DNA of 16,742 nucleotides. It comes from JACRFW01 sp964531745. Its GTDB lineage: Bacteria; Patescibacteriota; Patescibacteriia; Magasanikbacterales; GWA2-37-8. Under the pieces are notes generated by a model. That model was not told the origin of the DNA. It saw nothing but the letters and a program-made list of their open reading frames with translations, and made no database searches. Each line of letters opens with the position of its first letter. The first letter of the stretch is position 1. The position numbers were made by a program, and so were the translations under genes. The stretch covers positions 1 through 16,742 of the forward strand of contig CAZHFX010000020.1 in the NCBI GenBank assembly GCA_964531745.1. The letters run 5' to 3'. This document shows positions 7,359 through 15,336 of the stretch, piece after piece.

Positions 7359-8594
7359 TTATACTTCAATAGTAAACTTATATATCACCCGGCGCACATA
7401 TTGCCCGGGGCGCTGGTAGGCGAGGCTGTTTTCCTTGTCTAAAAATTTCTCTTGTTTAAATCCGAGTTTAATTATTTTATCTAGACAATTTATTTTCACC
7501 AAATTGCTCCCTGCTTGAAATTCTGGAATGATGAAAATTACTGTGCCTTTAGGTTTTAAAATTTTAGCGAAATTTTCAAACGCCGTTACATACAAATTGG
7601 CTAACTCCTCCGCTTGAGATTGTAATTGTTCAAGTTTTTCTCCACCGCGCAGGGGTTTGCCCATATAAGACTCGGTCACTATCGCGTCAACGCTTTTCCC
7701 CTCTATCTTATCTGTAATATTTTTTATGTCCGCTTGGAAAATTTTTGGTAGCGGCGAATCTTGCATTTTTAGCCAATCCCAATTTTTTTTGGTGTCAGCA
7801 ATCGCTTTTTCCGTAATATCACTGCCGATAATATTTTTGTAACCGAGCAGAGCCGCTTCGGTGAGAATTGTCCCCGAACCGCAGAAAGGGTCTAGCAATA
7901 TTCCGTTTTTATCCGCGCTCGCCAGATTGATCATCATCATGGCGAGCTTGGGCGGCAACATGCCGCTCGTGTCGTCGCGCCCGGGGCGGCCGAAATCACG
8001 TTTGCTGAATTCCTCCAACGGCTGTATGGCGGCCGTCTTCCCTAAAGCGTACTGGTTGTCGGACACGGGAATAATAATAAACTCGCGGCCCCGTTCCGCC
8101 AGGCCATTGTGTAAAACGGCGGCCGAGGAGAGCGCCTCTGTGCCGCGGTTGTCAACATAGCGCGCTGAACGACCGGCTGTCTTGAGCGCTTTTTTTATGG
8201 TTAAACCCCAGGTCGCCAGTTGTTTCACCTCTGTCATTTTTCCGGCGTGGGGGTAGCCGCTCAAGCCAAAATGGATTTTACCGTCAACCCTTTTTAATTC
8301 CGCTTCTATGGCGGAGAGCATTTCTTTTTCGGTCAGTGTCGGGGCCATTTCCTCGGCGATTTTTATTGTGCCGCCCAGCCGCCTGATTATTTCTTTGGGA
8401 TCAAAATCAGCCGTCACCAAAAAAATCGGCGGGGCGTAAGTTGTTTTGGCCGCCGGCAAAACCGCGGCAATTTCCGCCGCCGAGAGCAGAGGTTCGCGTC
8501 CCAAAACAAACCAGCGCCGCCGCTCTGTTGGCTGGCCGGAGGCGGGGTTATTTTTTGGCAGGGGTTGTTGGCGTGGAGGAGGCAGTTTGGCCAT
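7359..8594 (-). CDS. THUMP/TRM11-like SAM-dependent RNA methyltransferase
   Basis: This 411-residue protein is predicted to methylate a guanine N2 in RNA. Residues 30-190 form a THUMP-like N-terminal half. The block RPGRDDTSGMLPPKLA (203-218) is characteristic of the TRM11/UPF0020 family. The SAM-binding motif I reads LLDPFCGSGTILTEA (about 233-247). The motif IV position, normally DPPY, reads TESYMGKPLRGG (307-318), keeping only the aromatic residue. I chose the ATG at 8594 over an in-frame GTG at 8609 because the family-like sequence begins after it. The start overlaps the preceding membrane-protein gene by 47 bp, so the gene appears to be the last of the pilus operon. Neither start has a Shine-Dalgarno sequence. 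The exact tRNA position methylated cannot be told from sequence. Confidence 0.8.
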   Translation of the reverse strand: MAKLPPPRQQPLPKNNPASGQPTERRRWFVLGREPLLSAAEIAAVLPAAKTTYAPPIFLVTADFDPKEIIRRLGGTIKIAEEMAPTLTEKEMLSAIEAELKRVDGKIHFGLSGYPHAGKMTEVKQLATWGLTIKKALKTAGRSARYVDNRGTEALSSAAVLHNGLAERGREFIIIPVSDNQYALGKTAAIQPLEEFSKRDFGRPGRDDTSGMLPPKLAMMMINLASADKNGILLDPFCGSGTILTEAALLGYKNIIGSDITEKAIADTKKNWDWLKMQDSPLPKIFQADIKNITDKIEGKSVDAIVTESYMGKPLRGGEKLEQLQSQAEELANLYVTAFENFAKILKPKGTVIFIIPEFQAGSNLVKINCLDKIIKLGFKQEKFLDKENSLAYQRPGQYVRRVIYKFTIEV

Positions 8595-8886
8595 AAGAAA
8601 ATATATCACGAATATTTTTTGGGATGGAACTTGGTTTTTCCTTGAGTTTGATGGCTAGAGCGGCTTGCCGGTAGCTTTCCATATTGATTTTATTTATTGA
8701 TAGGTTGGAGTTTAAGATGATGATATTGTGCGCGTCATCAAGCGTTCGATAAATGTTTAAATAAATAAAATAGAAACTGCCGATGACGCTCCCCAAAAGA
8801 ACGCCGAATAACGCCAAACTCGCCAGCCGCCATTTGGCGTAGGGCTCTATTTTTTTGAATGACCAGTTTTTATTTAGGGCTGACAT
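8548..8886 (-). CDS. Small membrane protein of the pilus operon
   Basis: I do not recognise this 112-residue product. A short basic N-terminus (SALNKNWSFKKIEPYAKWR) precedes one strong transmembrane helix (about 21-46), then a polar region and a Ser/Thr/Pro tail ending TPTTPAKK. This predicts a bitopic inner-membrane protein with its C-terminus outside. It follows pilO with a 17-bp overlap and itself overlaps the methyltransferase start. By position it could correspond to PilP, but there is no lipobox and no visible PilP similarity. An alternative ATG at 8901 is possible. The overlaps on both sides and the clear helix support a real gene. Confidence 0.6.
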   Translation of the reverse strand: MSALNKNWSFKKIEPYAKWRLASLALFGVLLGSVIGSFYFIYLNIYRTLDDAHNIIILNSNLSINKINMESYRQAALAIKLKEKPSSIPKNIRDIFSYGQTASSTPTTPAKK

Positions 8887-9412
8887 GCAAGCTGATATCA
8901 AGATTCATATTGATATTCGCGTTCGCCGACTTGTTTTGTCCGGTGGTCGGGATAAGCAATATGCGGGCGGGAATGATGAAGTAACGCTCGTTTTCTATGT
9001 CGGCCAAGTAGTTGAGCACGCCGAGGTAACTGCCGGCGATGGCCAGAGATATCGTGATGCGCCGGTTGGCGATGTTGTCCAAATTGGAATTGGTGATTTT
9101 TTGGGTAATGGCATTTTTAGCCGCGATAGCTTCAAGCTTCGTTATTAGTTCAAGTTCGTCGCCTTCTCGGAAAAGGCGATCGGGCACGCGCGCCAATTCA
9201 GCTTTAATAGCATCGGTTTGTTTTAGAGTGGAACGCACGCTTAAACTGCGTTCATATTTTTTTTCCAAATAAACGCGCAATTCATAAGTTTCGCGGTCCA
9301 GCTCCCTGGTGTAATGGATAGTAGGCAGTATAACGGCGGCGGTGATAATGACGACCGTCGCGGTCAGGGCGATAATGACGGCGATAATTTTTTTCTGCGG
9401 GGTGAAACGCAT
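8870..9412 (-). CDS. pilO: Type IV pilus assembly protein PilO
   Basis: The 180-residue product has the PilO layout. A short cytoplasmic N-terminus (MRFTPQKK) leads to one membrane helix (about 9-31), then a coiled-coil-prone segment (about 35-75, RELDRETYELRVYLEKKYE). A ferredoxin-like periplasmic domain follows (ITKLEAIAAKN ... ISLAIAGSYLGVLNYLADIENERYFIIPARI). PilO pairs with PilN in the inner-membrane alignment complex that links PilM and PilC to the rest of the pilus machine. It starts 14 bp after the pilN stop. No Shine-Dalgarno sequence is visible. Confidence 0.88.
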   Translation of the reverse strand: MRFTPQKKIIAVIIALTATVVIITAAVILPTIHYTRELDRETYELRVYLEKKYERSLSVRSTLKQTDAIKAELARVPDRLFREGDELELITKLEAIAAKNAITQKITNSNLDNIANRRITISLAIAGSYLGVLNYLADIENERYFIIPARILLIPTTGQNKSANANINMNLDISLHVSPK

Positions 9413-9426
9413 ACAAAAAACGACGG

Positions 9427-9946
9427 TTATTTTTTCAAATGGGCTCTAATTTCAAAACTGATGTTTTCTTTTTGGAATAACTGCGATGCCGGCGTATTCA
9501 CTCCCTCCAGCCAGGGGAGAACACTGATGATTTTTTGATAGTCAAGAAAGNNNNNNNNNNCCAGCGAGGCTGATAGCTCCGGTATTGTTGTCAATGGTTA
9601 GGGCGGTGAGGCGGATTTCCGGCGGCAACGCGGAGGCGATGTCAACGATTCTGGGGGTAAGGGGGGCGAAACCGGCTCCGGCCAGGCCAATTTCTCTGGT
9701 TAAGGCGTTAATCGCCCGAATTTCTTGGTTCACCGTGGGCAGTTCGCGGTTTACCAGAAGAGAGGTGGCCGCTAGATCATTGAGTGTTTGAGCGAGAACA
9801 AACCAGCTTAACAGATGAGCAGTCGCCAAAAGAGCGCAGGTAAAGATGGTAAACTCAAGCATTTCTTTGGCGAATAAATAGCGTATCATGCTGGCGAGGC
9901 CGTTTTTTTTAGGCGGCGGCAATAAATTGAGGCGAAGAGTCATCAT
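9427..9946 (-). CDS. pilN: Type IV pilus assembly protein PilN, interrupted by an N gap
   Basis: The start MMTLRLNLLPP (ATG at 9946, overlapping the pilM stop TGA) is a typical PilN beginning, where the short N-terminal peptide binds PilM. A membrane helix follows (about 32-52, ending in the SWFVLAQTL stretch), then a periplasmic domain (INALTREIG ... IVDIASALPPEIRLTALTID). Ten N (9551-9560) break the frame. After the gap the correct frame resumes as FLDYQKIISVLPWLEG and runs to KENISFEIRAHLKK and a TAA at 9427-9429, the usual PilN end. The C-terminal piece is therefore part of this gene. The visible length is not a multiple of three with ten N, so the true gap must be a multiple of three. 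The frame is also open further upstream, but that stretch only reads antisense-like sequence inside pilM. Confidence 0.85.
9551..9560. other. Assembly gap (10 N) within pilN
   Basis: Exactly ten N, the same length as the other gap at 16300-16309, which indicates a placeholder and not a measured distance. Comparison with the usual PilN domain suggests that only a few codons are missing. Confidence 0.95.
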
Positions 9947-11046
9947 AGGGAATGGCGAAGCGGATTTTGCGCCGCGCGTAGAGCCAGCCCGATTACGGCG
10001 GCCAGTTCTAACCCGTCGGCGGTTTGTTTGGCGGAAGGCGGCGCGGCGGCTGATACGTTTTTCCAGACATTGCCTGGATGCGCGGAAATGCGAAGCGCGT
10101 GCGAAAGAATGGCACCAAGATTTTCCAGGCGCGACGACCCGCCGCACATCGTAATATGGGTAATCGGGTTGGCGCCGGCAAAGTGCTCGCGGTAGAATTT
10201 TAGCGCTTGTTTTATTTCCCCGACCAATCGGTCAATAAGTTCGTCAATGATTTTGAGGTATTTGGGGTAGTCTTTGTTAACGCGCGCACCGGCGGAGATT
10301 TTTAATTTTTCCGCCGTCGCGTGGTCAATGCCGAGCCCTTGCGCGAGCGCGGTGGTGACCAGCTCGCCGGAAAAATTGATGCTCGTGGAAAATTGAATGG
10401 TATTTTTATCGTAAATAATCAGGCCGGAGCGCGTTCCTCCCAGATCAAGAATGGCCCGCGCCATACCGCCATAATCTTTGGCGGCGGTAATGAGCGCGCG
10501 GGCGATAGCCGCCGCCTCCACCTCTAGAGCTATAGGGTTGAGCCCGGCCTCTTCCAAGAGGCGTGTGTAGGAATCGGCTGTGGTTTTTGGCGCCGCGGCG
10601 ATGAGCGCAGACGTGGTTTTGTCCGTTGCTTCAGCGGAGGGAATCACTTGCCAATCAAGGTATGCCTCATCCTCGCCAAAAGGCAGGTGCTTTGCCGCCT
10701 GGTAGATGACCTCGTCATCAGTCAATTCTTCCGCCGGCGTTTCAATTTCAATGAGTTTTAAAAATGTCTTTGGTTCAGGCAGATTGGCCACCACCCAGGG
10801 CGATTTCAGCCGCGGAAAATTATTATCCGCTCCAAGCAAATGTAGAATTTTTTTGCGCACTATCTCCGGCAATTGAATTTCTCCATTCACGATTGCTCCC
10901 GGCGGAAGCGCGGCCGCGCGCGCGGTTTCAACCGTGAAGAAAGGCGGCCGGCCTATCGGGTGATGGCGGTTCATTTGCATAAGCTTTATAGACAGATCGC
11001 CGATATCTAGTCCGAAAGCGCCGGGGAATGGGTTGTTTAGAAACAT
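9943..11046 (-). CDS. pilM: Type IV pilus assembly protein PilM
   Basis: This is an actin-like cytoplasmic ATP-binding protein of 367 residues, normal for the family. The N-terminal phosphate-1 motif reads FGLDIGDLSIKLMQM (about 11-25). A second actin-type motif AILDLGGTRSGLIIYD (about 198-213) and the adenosine region MCGGSSRLENLG (about 300-311) are present. The segment DEVIYQAAKHLPFGEDEAYLDWQVI is the PilM hallmark. PilM binds the PilN N-terminus and couples the inner-membrane complex to PilB and PilC. It starts 6 bp after the pilC stop, and its stop overlaps the pilN start, so translation is probably coupled. Confidence 0.93.
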   Translation of the reverse strand: MFLNNPFPGAFGLDIGDLSIKLMQMNRHHPIGRPPFFTVETARAAALPPGAIVNGEIQLPEIVRKKILHLLGADNNFPRLKSPWVVANLPEPKTFLKLIEIETPAEELTDDEVIYQAAKHLPFGEDEAYLDWQVIPSAEATDKTTSALIAAAPKTTADSYTRLLEEAGLNPIALEVEAAAIARALITAAKDYGGMARAILDLGGTRSGLIIYDKNTIQFSTSINFSGELVTTALAQGLGIDHATAEKLKISAGARVNKDYPKYLKIIDELIDRLVGEIKQALKFYREHFAGANPITHITMCGGSSRLENLGAILSHALRISAHPGNVWKNVSAAAPPSAKQTADGLELAAVIGLALRAAQNPLRHSL

Positions 11047-11052
11047 AGCTGT

Positions 11053-12150
11053 TTAAAAACTTTGGGCAAGCGAATACATGGGCATAATGACGGCCACCGC
11101 GATGCCGGCGACTGCCGCGCCCAGGGCCAAAATGATCACCGGTTCAATGATTGTTGAGAAATTTCTCATGGTATTGTCCACTTCGTCTCCGTAATATTCG
11201 GAGAGCTCGCCGAGCATTTGTTCCAGTTCGCCCGTTTGTTCGCCGACCATTATCATCTGCGCCGCCATCGGGGGGAACCGTTCCGGCGAACGATTAAGCG
11301 CCGCGGAGAGCGGCTCGCCCTTTTTTAAGGCTTCGGCCGCCGCGAGCAAATCTTCTTGATATTTAATGTTGCCGAGCACGCTGGCGGTAATTTTTACCGC
11401 TTCAACAATCGGAATGGCGCTTTGGAGTAATGAGGAAAGTGTTAGGGTAAAACTGGCCAAGTTGATTTTTTTAATAATCGCTCCGAAAATAGGCAGACGC
11501 AAGTTGAAGGCATGCACCGTCCGCCTTATGCGCGGTTTTCGTTCCAGCCAAACCAAGAAAGCGATGAACGCCCCCAAACCAATGGCTATGAATAGGCCGT
11601 AATGCTCGGCCGTTGTTACCGTCCAGATAAGCATTCGGGTTGGCAGAGGCAGTTCGGCGTGAAAATCGTTGAACATTACAATAATTTTGGGCAGGACAAA
11701 GGCCACCATTTCAATGCCGATGCCGGCCATAGCAACGAGAATCACTGCCGGATAAATAAGCGCTCCTTTAATGCGAGCGGCCAGTTCATGGCTTTTTTTC
11801 ATTTGGTTATTTACTTGGAGCAGAGCTGCTTCCATTTTACCGGCTGTTTCTCCCGCCGCGATCATACTGACATAGATGGAAGGGAAAATTTTTTGATACT
11901 CGGAAAGCACCTCGCTCAATTGCCGCCCCTTTTCCACCTGCCGTTTGATCTCGCTTAAGATTTTTTTTAGCCGCTTGTTGTCCATCTGTTCGGAGAGAAT
12001 GCGCAGACCCTCCACCAGGGAAAGGCCGGATTTCACCATGATATAAAGGTTGTGGACAAACAAAATTTTCTGGACGAACGAAATTGGCAGGTGGTCGGTC
12101 GCCCATTCATTCATTTTTTCTATCAATGTGGCCGGTTTTGTCGGTGGCAT
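11053..12150 (-). CDS. pilC: Type IV pilus platform protein PilC (GspF family)
   Basis: The 365-residue inner-membrane platform protein has two GspF domains. The first spans about 27-150 (FVHNLYIMVKSGLSLVEGLRIL ... AAGETAGKMEAAL) and the second about 228-350 (FTLTLSSLLQSAIPIVEAVKI ... VGEQTGELEQML). Hydrophobic helices lie at about 150-172, 185-205 and at the C-terminus (IIEPVIILALGAAVAGIAVAVIMPMYSL), as expected. It is somewhat shorter than the common 400 residues, mainly at the N-terminus. PilC is thought to be turned by the PilB ATPase to add pilin subunits. It begins 3 bp after the pilB stop. Confidence 0.95.
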   Translation of the reverse strand: MPPTKPATLIEKMNEWATDHLPISFVQKILFVHNLYIMVKSGLSLVEGLRILSEQMDNKRLKKILSEIKRQVEKGRQLSEVLSEYQKIFPSIYVSMIAAGETAGKMEAALLQVNNQMKKSHELAARIKGALIYPAVILVAMAGIGIEMVAFVLPKIIVMFNDFHAELPLPTRMLIWTVTTAEHYGLFIAIGLGAFIAFLVWLERKPRIRRTVHAFNLRLPIFGAIIKKINLASFTLTLSSLLQSAIPIVEAVKITASVLGNIKYQEDLLAAAEALKKGEPLSAALNRSPERFPPMAAQMIMVGEQTGELEQMLGELSEYYGDEVDNTMRNFSTIIEPVIILALGAAVAGIAVAVIMPMYSLAQSF

Positions 12151-12153
12151 AGG

Positions 12154-13819
12154 TTATTCGCGGGTTACGCGGAGCACCTCGCTGATGCTTGTGATGCCCA
12201 TTTTCGCCTTGATTAAACCATCTTCAAAAATAGTGAGCATGCCGTGGCCGTGGGCGTAGGCTTTTATTTCATTGGCACTCGCATGCTGGTTGATCATTTT
12301 AATTATTTCAGGGTTGATCTCCAGCACTTCATAGATGCCGAGCCGCCCGCGGTAGCCGGTTTCGCCGCACCGCCGGCAACCCGCTCCTTGGTAGAACGCC
12401 AGCTCTTCCGGGCTGTTCCCTTCGCGCCAATCGCGGATGTATTTTTTGAACAAAGGCGTTAATTTTTTAGTGTCAAAAACTTTGGCGAGTTCGTGAAGCG
12501 CGGCTTGGTCAAGGCGGTATTCTTTTTTACAAAATTGGCATATTTTGCGCACCAGCCGCTGGGCGATGATGATGTTCGCGGTGTAGGCTACCAGAAATGG
12601 CGGCACGCCCATATCCACCAAGCGTGGCAATGTGGTGGCCGCGTCGTTAGTGTGGAGCGTGGATAGCACCAAGTGGCCGGTCATGGCGGAATTGATGGCG
12701 ATCTCGGCGCAGGCCCGTAGCGAAAGTAAAGCCTACTTTAGGGTTGATTTGACTTTGGTTTACTCCCGCCAGGCGGTATTCAATCGGGTCTTCAATGGTT
12801 GAAATGTTCACGCCGGGCTGGTTTAAAATACCCAAAATGGAGTAGAGCGTGGTCGTTTTGCCGGAACCAGTCGGTCCGGTAACCAGTATCATGCCGTGCG
12901 GTTTGGCAATGGCCGCGTCCACAATCTTTCTCGGTTGGTCAAGAAAACCCAGCTGATCAAGGGTAAGCGGTTTGGCGCCTTCGTGTAAAATACGCATGAC
13001 GATTTTTTCTCCGTCATAGACCGGCAGAATAGACACGCGCAACGCCACCTTGTCATCCTGCACCTGAATTTTGAAACGGCCGTCCTGCGGTATCATATGT
13101 TCGTCCAGTTTCACGTTAGAGAGAATTTTTATCCTCGCCGTAACTCCGCTTTGGAGGCTTTTCGGCAGGGTCATTACTTGCTTCAAAACGCCGTCAATGC
13201 GATAGCGGATGATGACGTCTTTTTCTTCCGGCTCAATATGAATATCCGATGCCCCCTCAAAGACGGCATTTTCCAGAATGTTGTTGATGATGTTGATGAC
13301 CGAGATGGTTTCGGCCGCTTTTTTCAGTTCGTTTCCGCCAGCCTCGCCCTCTCTTTCTTGGATAACGCGAAGCTGTTCGCCTTCCAGCTCGGAGTGGTAG
13401 CGGCGCAGGGCTTCTTTCAGGTCGGACAAGGCGGTGATGTATACCTTGGGCTCAAGGCCGGTTTTGCGGCGAAGAAATTCAATCGTTTGGATATCGGTCG
13501 GGTCAATCATAGCCAGTTTTATTTCGTTGGCGTTCTTTTCAAAGGCCACCACCTGGTGTGTGCCGGCCACCGGCCCCGGGATTAAGTTAAGAGCGTCTTT
13601 TTTTATCTCCCGCCCTTTCAGAGCGACAAAAGGAACATTGAGATACGCTCCCATTTTTTGGTATAGCTCGCTTTCGCCGACGAGGCCGTCATTGATTAAA
13701 ATTTCTTCCGGGTCTTTATTCAATTTTACAGCCGTGGCTTGCGCCGCGCGCAGTTGCGCCGCAGTGATTTTGAAGCCGTATTTTTTAATGATTTTTTTAA
13801 GAGTATCAAGTCGTATCAT
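12154..13819 (-). pseudogene. pilB: Type IV pilus extension ATPase PilB, about 62-bp deletion and frameshift
   Basis: The first frame (from ATG 13819) has a MshEN domain (about 38-140, DPEEILINDGLVGESELYQKMG), then the ATPase core: SDIHIEPEEKDVIIRYRIDGVL, Walker A GPTGSGKT (315-322) and Asp box STIEDPIEY (about 340-348), up to FATGLR (371). The second frame starts EIAINSAMTGHLVLSTLHTNDAA (His box) and continues through a CxxC...CxxC zinc module to a TAA at 12154. The usual residues between GLR and EIA, about 21 including the Walker B region (RQDP...VGEIRD), are absent at about 12706. One base remains, so 62 bp are missing. Adding 62 restores an intact 576-codon frame (1,666 + 62 = 1,728). An assembly deletion is likely, because the rest is well conserved and the operon is otherwise intact. 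If real, the ATPase would be dead. Confidence 0.9.
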
Positions 13820-13847
13820 AGGCGAGATATAGACAAAGTATGTCCAT

Positions 13848-13856
13848 AGTATAGCA
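13848..13856 (-). promoter_or_regulatory. Candidate extended -10 of the pil operon
   Basis: On the minus strand TGCTATACT is an extended -10 (TGnTATACT) about 29 bp before the pilB ATG. No good -35 is seen, which extended -10 promoters can tolerate. It has the same TGC spacing context as the divergent rpsF promoter. Confidence 0.4.
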
Positions 13857-13881
13857 TAAAAAAGGACGACGCGCGAGCCTC

Positions 13882-13909
13882 TTGACTTCCTTCGGTTTTC
13901 TGCTACAAT
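13882..13909 (+). promoter_or_regulatory. Promoter of the rpsF-ssb-rpsR operon
   Basis: TTGACT (13882-13887) and TACAAT (13904-13909) are 16 bp apart, with TGC just before the -10, giving an extended -10. Initiation near 13916 would give a leader of about 125 nt. It faces away from the pil promoter. Confidence 0.75.
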
Positions 13910-13915
13910 AGGCTC

Positions 13916-14040
13916 ACCTTTAATAAAACTTGAACTCCGCGCACTTTTTGGCCGCTACCGGCAGTATCTAACGGTTGCCCGGCCAAATCCATTTTACGGC
14001 GTTTTACGACCGCCGTAAAAAGTGCGGGATAAGTAATTTT
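13916..14040 (+). promoter_or_regulatory. Structured rpsF leader with competing stems (candidate S6:S18 autoregulation)
   Basis: Three pairings are visible. Stem A is CGCACTTTTT (13940-13949) with AAAAAGTGCG (14017-14026), a 10-bp long-range closure. Stem B is GGCCG (13950-13954) with CGGCC (13980-13984), enclosing an ACCGG-containing loop region. Stem C is a perfect 10-bp hairpin TTTTACGGCG (13992-14001) with CGCCGTAAAA (14011-14020). Stems A and C both need 14017-14020, so full A and full C exclude each other. Stem A reaches the purine-rich GGGATAAG just before the ATG. In other bacteria the S6:S18 complex binds a structured rpsF leader with a CCG-containing element. Whether this is the same motif is unproven. 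Confidence 0.5.
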
Positions 14041-14544
14041 ATGCATACCTACGAACTATTGTTTATCCTCCCGGGCACGCTTGACGACAAAGAAGTCGCC
14101 GCTCGCTCGGAAGAAGTGGTTTCTCTCGTGAAAGAATTTGGCAGTGATGTGGAGCTTCAGCCAATCGGCAAGAATCGTCTCGCCTATCCGATCAAACAGA
14201 TCCGGTACGGCTATTTTTTTATCGTCGTTTTCAAGGCTCCTGCGCCGGCGGTAAAAAAATTGGAAGACCGTTTAGCGCTAATGCGCGATCTCTTGCGCGC
14301 CATGATAACGCACTTTAACACCGGTTTGACTGCTACCCAAAAAATCGCCTACTCCACCGACAGCTCCGGCGTAACCACCATGACGGAGAAAAGCGCCGAA
14401 TGGAGCGAGCAAAAAGCGCCGTTAGTCGCCGAGGCGGAAGCGGTAGCGGCGGCGAAGAGCCCCGACAAGGAGCTCAATATTGAGGAAATTAGCAAAAAGC
14501 TTGATGATCTGATCAGCGGAGACTTTATTATTCCTCAATCTTAA
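14041..14544 (+). CDS. rpsF: Ribosomal protein bS6
   Basis: This small-subunit protein binds 16S rRNA as a pair with bS18. Residues 1-100 hold the bS6 fold: HTYELLFILPG (first strand), GKNRLAYPIKQIRYGYFFIVVFKA (middle strands), LMRDLLRAMITH (second helix). The 167-residue length exceeds the common 95-135 because of an acidic, Ala/Glu/Lys-rich extension of about 60 residues that ends DDLISGDFIIPQS. I use the ATG at 14041. A longer in-frame start at 13975 would translate the structured leader and lacks any family similarity. The gene heads an operon with ssb and rpsR, an arrangement conserved in bacteria. Confidence 0.95.
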   Translation: MHTYELLFILPGTLDDKEVAARSEEVVSLVKEFGSDVELQPIGKNRLAYPIKQIRYGYFFIVVFKAPAPAVKKLEDRLALMRDLLRAMITHFNTGLTATQKIAYSTDSSGVTTMTEKSAEWSEQKAPLVAEAEAVAAAKSPDKELNIEEISKKLDDLISGDFIIPQS

Positions 14545-14556
14545 TAATACTGCTCT

Positions 14557-15024
14557 ATGGATCTCAATCGCGCAACTATTATCGGCCGGTTAACTCGCGA
14601 TCCGGAGCTCCGGAGCCTGCCGAGCGGTCGCTCCGTCGCTTCGTTTTCCGTGGCCACCAATCGCCAGTGGACCGATCCGAATGGCCAGAAACAGAAACAG
14701 GTGGAGTATCACAATATCGTAGTTTGGGCCAGGCTCGCGGAAACCGCCAGCCAGTATCTTCGCAAAGGTTCGCGCGTATATGTGGAAGGCCGCCTGCAAA
14801 CCAGGGAATGGACCGGCCAGGACGGGGCAAAACGCACGCGCACCGAGATTGTCGGCGATAGTTTTATTATGCTTGATGGCCGGCCAAGTGATGGCGGCTA
14901 CTCCAGCCCCGCCACACCGGCCTATTCTCCAGTTTCTCCGGTTGGCGCGCCATTCGCCGGAGCTTCGGACAAGCCGGCGGAGGTGATTGAAGAAGAAATC
15001 AAAGTTGAGGATATTCCTTTTTAA
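14557..15024 (+). CDS. ssb: Single-stranded DNA-binding protein
   Basis: The 155-residue product starts MDLNRATIIGRLTRDPELR and carries the SSB OB-fold (about 1-108, with SVASFSVATNRQW, EYHNIVVWARLAETASQYLRKGSRVYVEGRLQTREW). A flexible Ser/Pro-rich linker (about 109-140) leads to the acidic tip EEEIKVEDIPF, the conserved site that recruits replication and repair proteins. It coats single-stranded DNA during replication, recombination and repair. It lies 12 bp after rpsF and 11 bp before rpsR, with no Shine-Dalgarno sequence. Confidence 0.97.
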   Translation: MDLNRATIIGRLTRDPELRSLPSGRSVASFSVATNRQWTDPNGQKQKQVEYHNIVVWARLAETASQYLRKGSRVYVEGRLQTREWTGQDGAKRTRTEIVGDSFIMLDGRPSDGGYSSPATPAYSPVSPVGAPFAGASDKPAEVIEEEIKVEDIPF

Positions 15025-15035
15025 AATTATTTTTT

Positions 15036-15275
15036 ATGCCCGCCTCCTTCCAAAATAGAAACGCGAAAAAAATAGCGAAAGATTGCTACTACTGCATCAA
15101 CAACAAACTCATTGTGGACTACAAAGATGTCGGCACTCTGCGCCGTTTCGTGTCTTCGTATATGAAAATCGCGCCGCGCCGCCGCAGTGGCCTCTGCGCC
15201 AGCCATCAGCGCCAAGTGGCGACTGAAATTAAAAAAGCTCGCCAGGCCAGCTTGATGGGTTACATCGCAAGATAG
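15036..15275 (+). CDS. rpsR: Ribosomal protein bS18
   Basis: This 79-residue protein has the bS18 signatures CYYC (17-20), DYKDVGTLRRFVSSYMKIAPRRRSGLCASHQRQ (about 28-60) and IKKARQASLMGYI. It binds the central domain of 16S rRNA with bS6. It is the last gene of the operon. A terminator follows, and rplI (bL9), which often ends this operon elsewhere, is absent here. Confidence 0.97.
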   Translation: MPASFQNRNAKKIAKDCYYCINNKLIVDYKDVGTLRRFVSSYMKIAPRRRSGLCASHQRQVATEIKKARQASLMGYIAR

Positions 15276-15296
15276 TTCTGGTTCTAAGGTTTTTAG

Positions 15297-15327
15297 AAAG
15301 ACGGCGCTACTCTGTGGTGCCGTTTTT
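15297..15327 (+). terminator. Intrinsic terminator of the rpsF operon
   Basis: ACGGCGCTA (15301-15309) pairs with TGGTGCCGT (15315-15323) in nine pairs, two of them G-T, around loop CTCTG. It is followed by TTTTT (15323-15327), and upstream AAAG can extend the stem. It lies 21 bp after the rpsR stop. Confidence 0.8.
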
Positions 15328-15336
15328 ATAAAATTG

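Noticed and set aside
9947..10147. N-terminal extension of PilN
   Set aside because: It lies fully inside pilM in another frame and is Arg-rich without similarity. The ATG at 9946 overlaps the pilM stop as expected for coupled genes.
13992..14020. Terminator before rpsF
   Set aside because: The 10-bp hairpin is followed by AGTGCGGG with no T-run, so it is more likely part of a leader structure.
13975..14040. N-terminal extension of bS6
   Set aside because: It would translate the hairpin leader, and bS6 begins with MHTYELLFIL.
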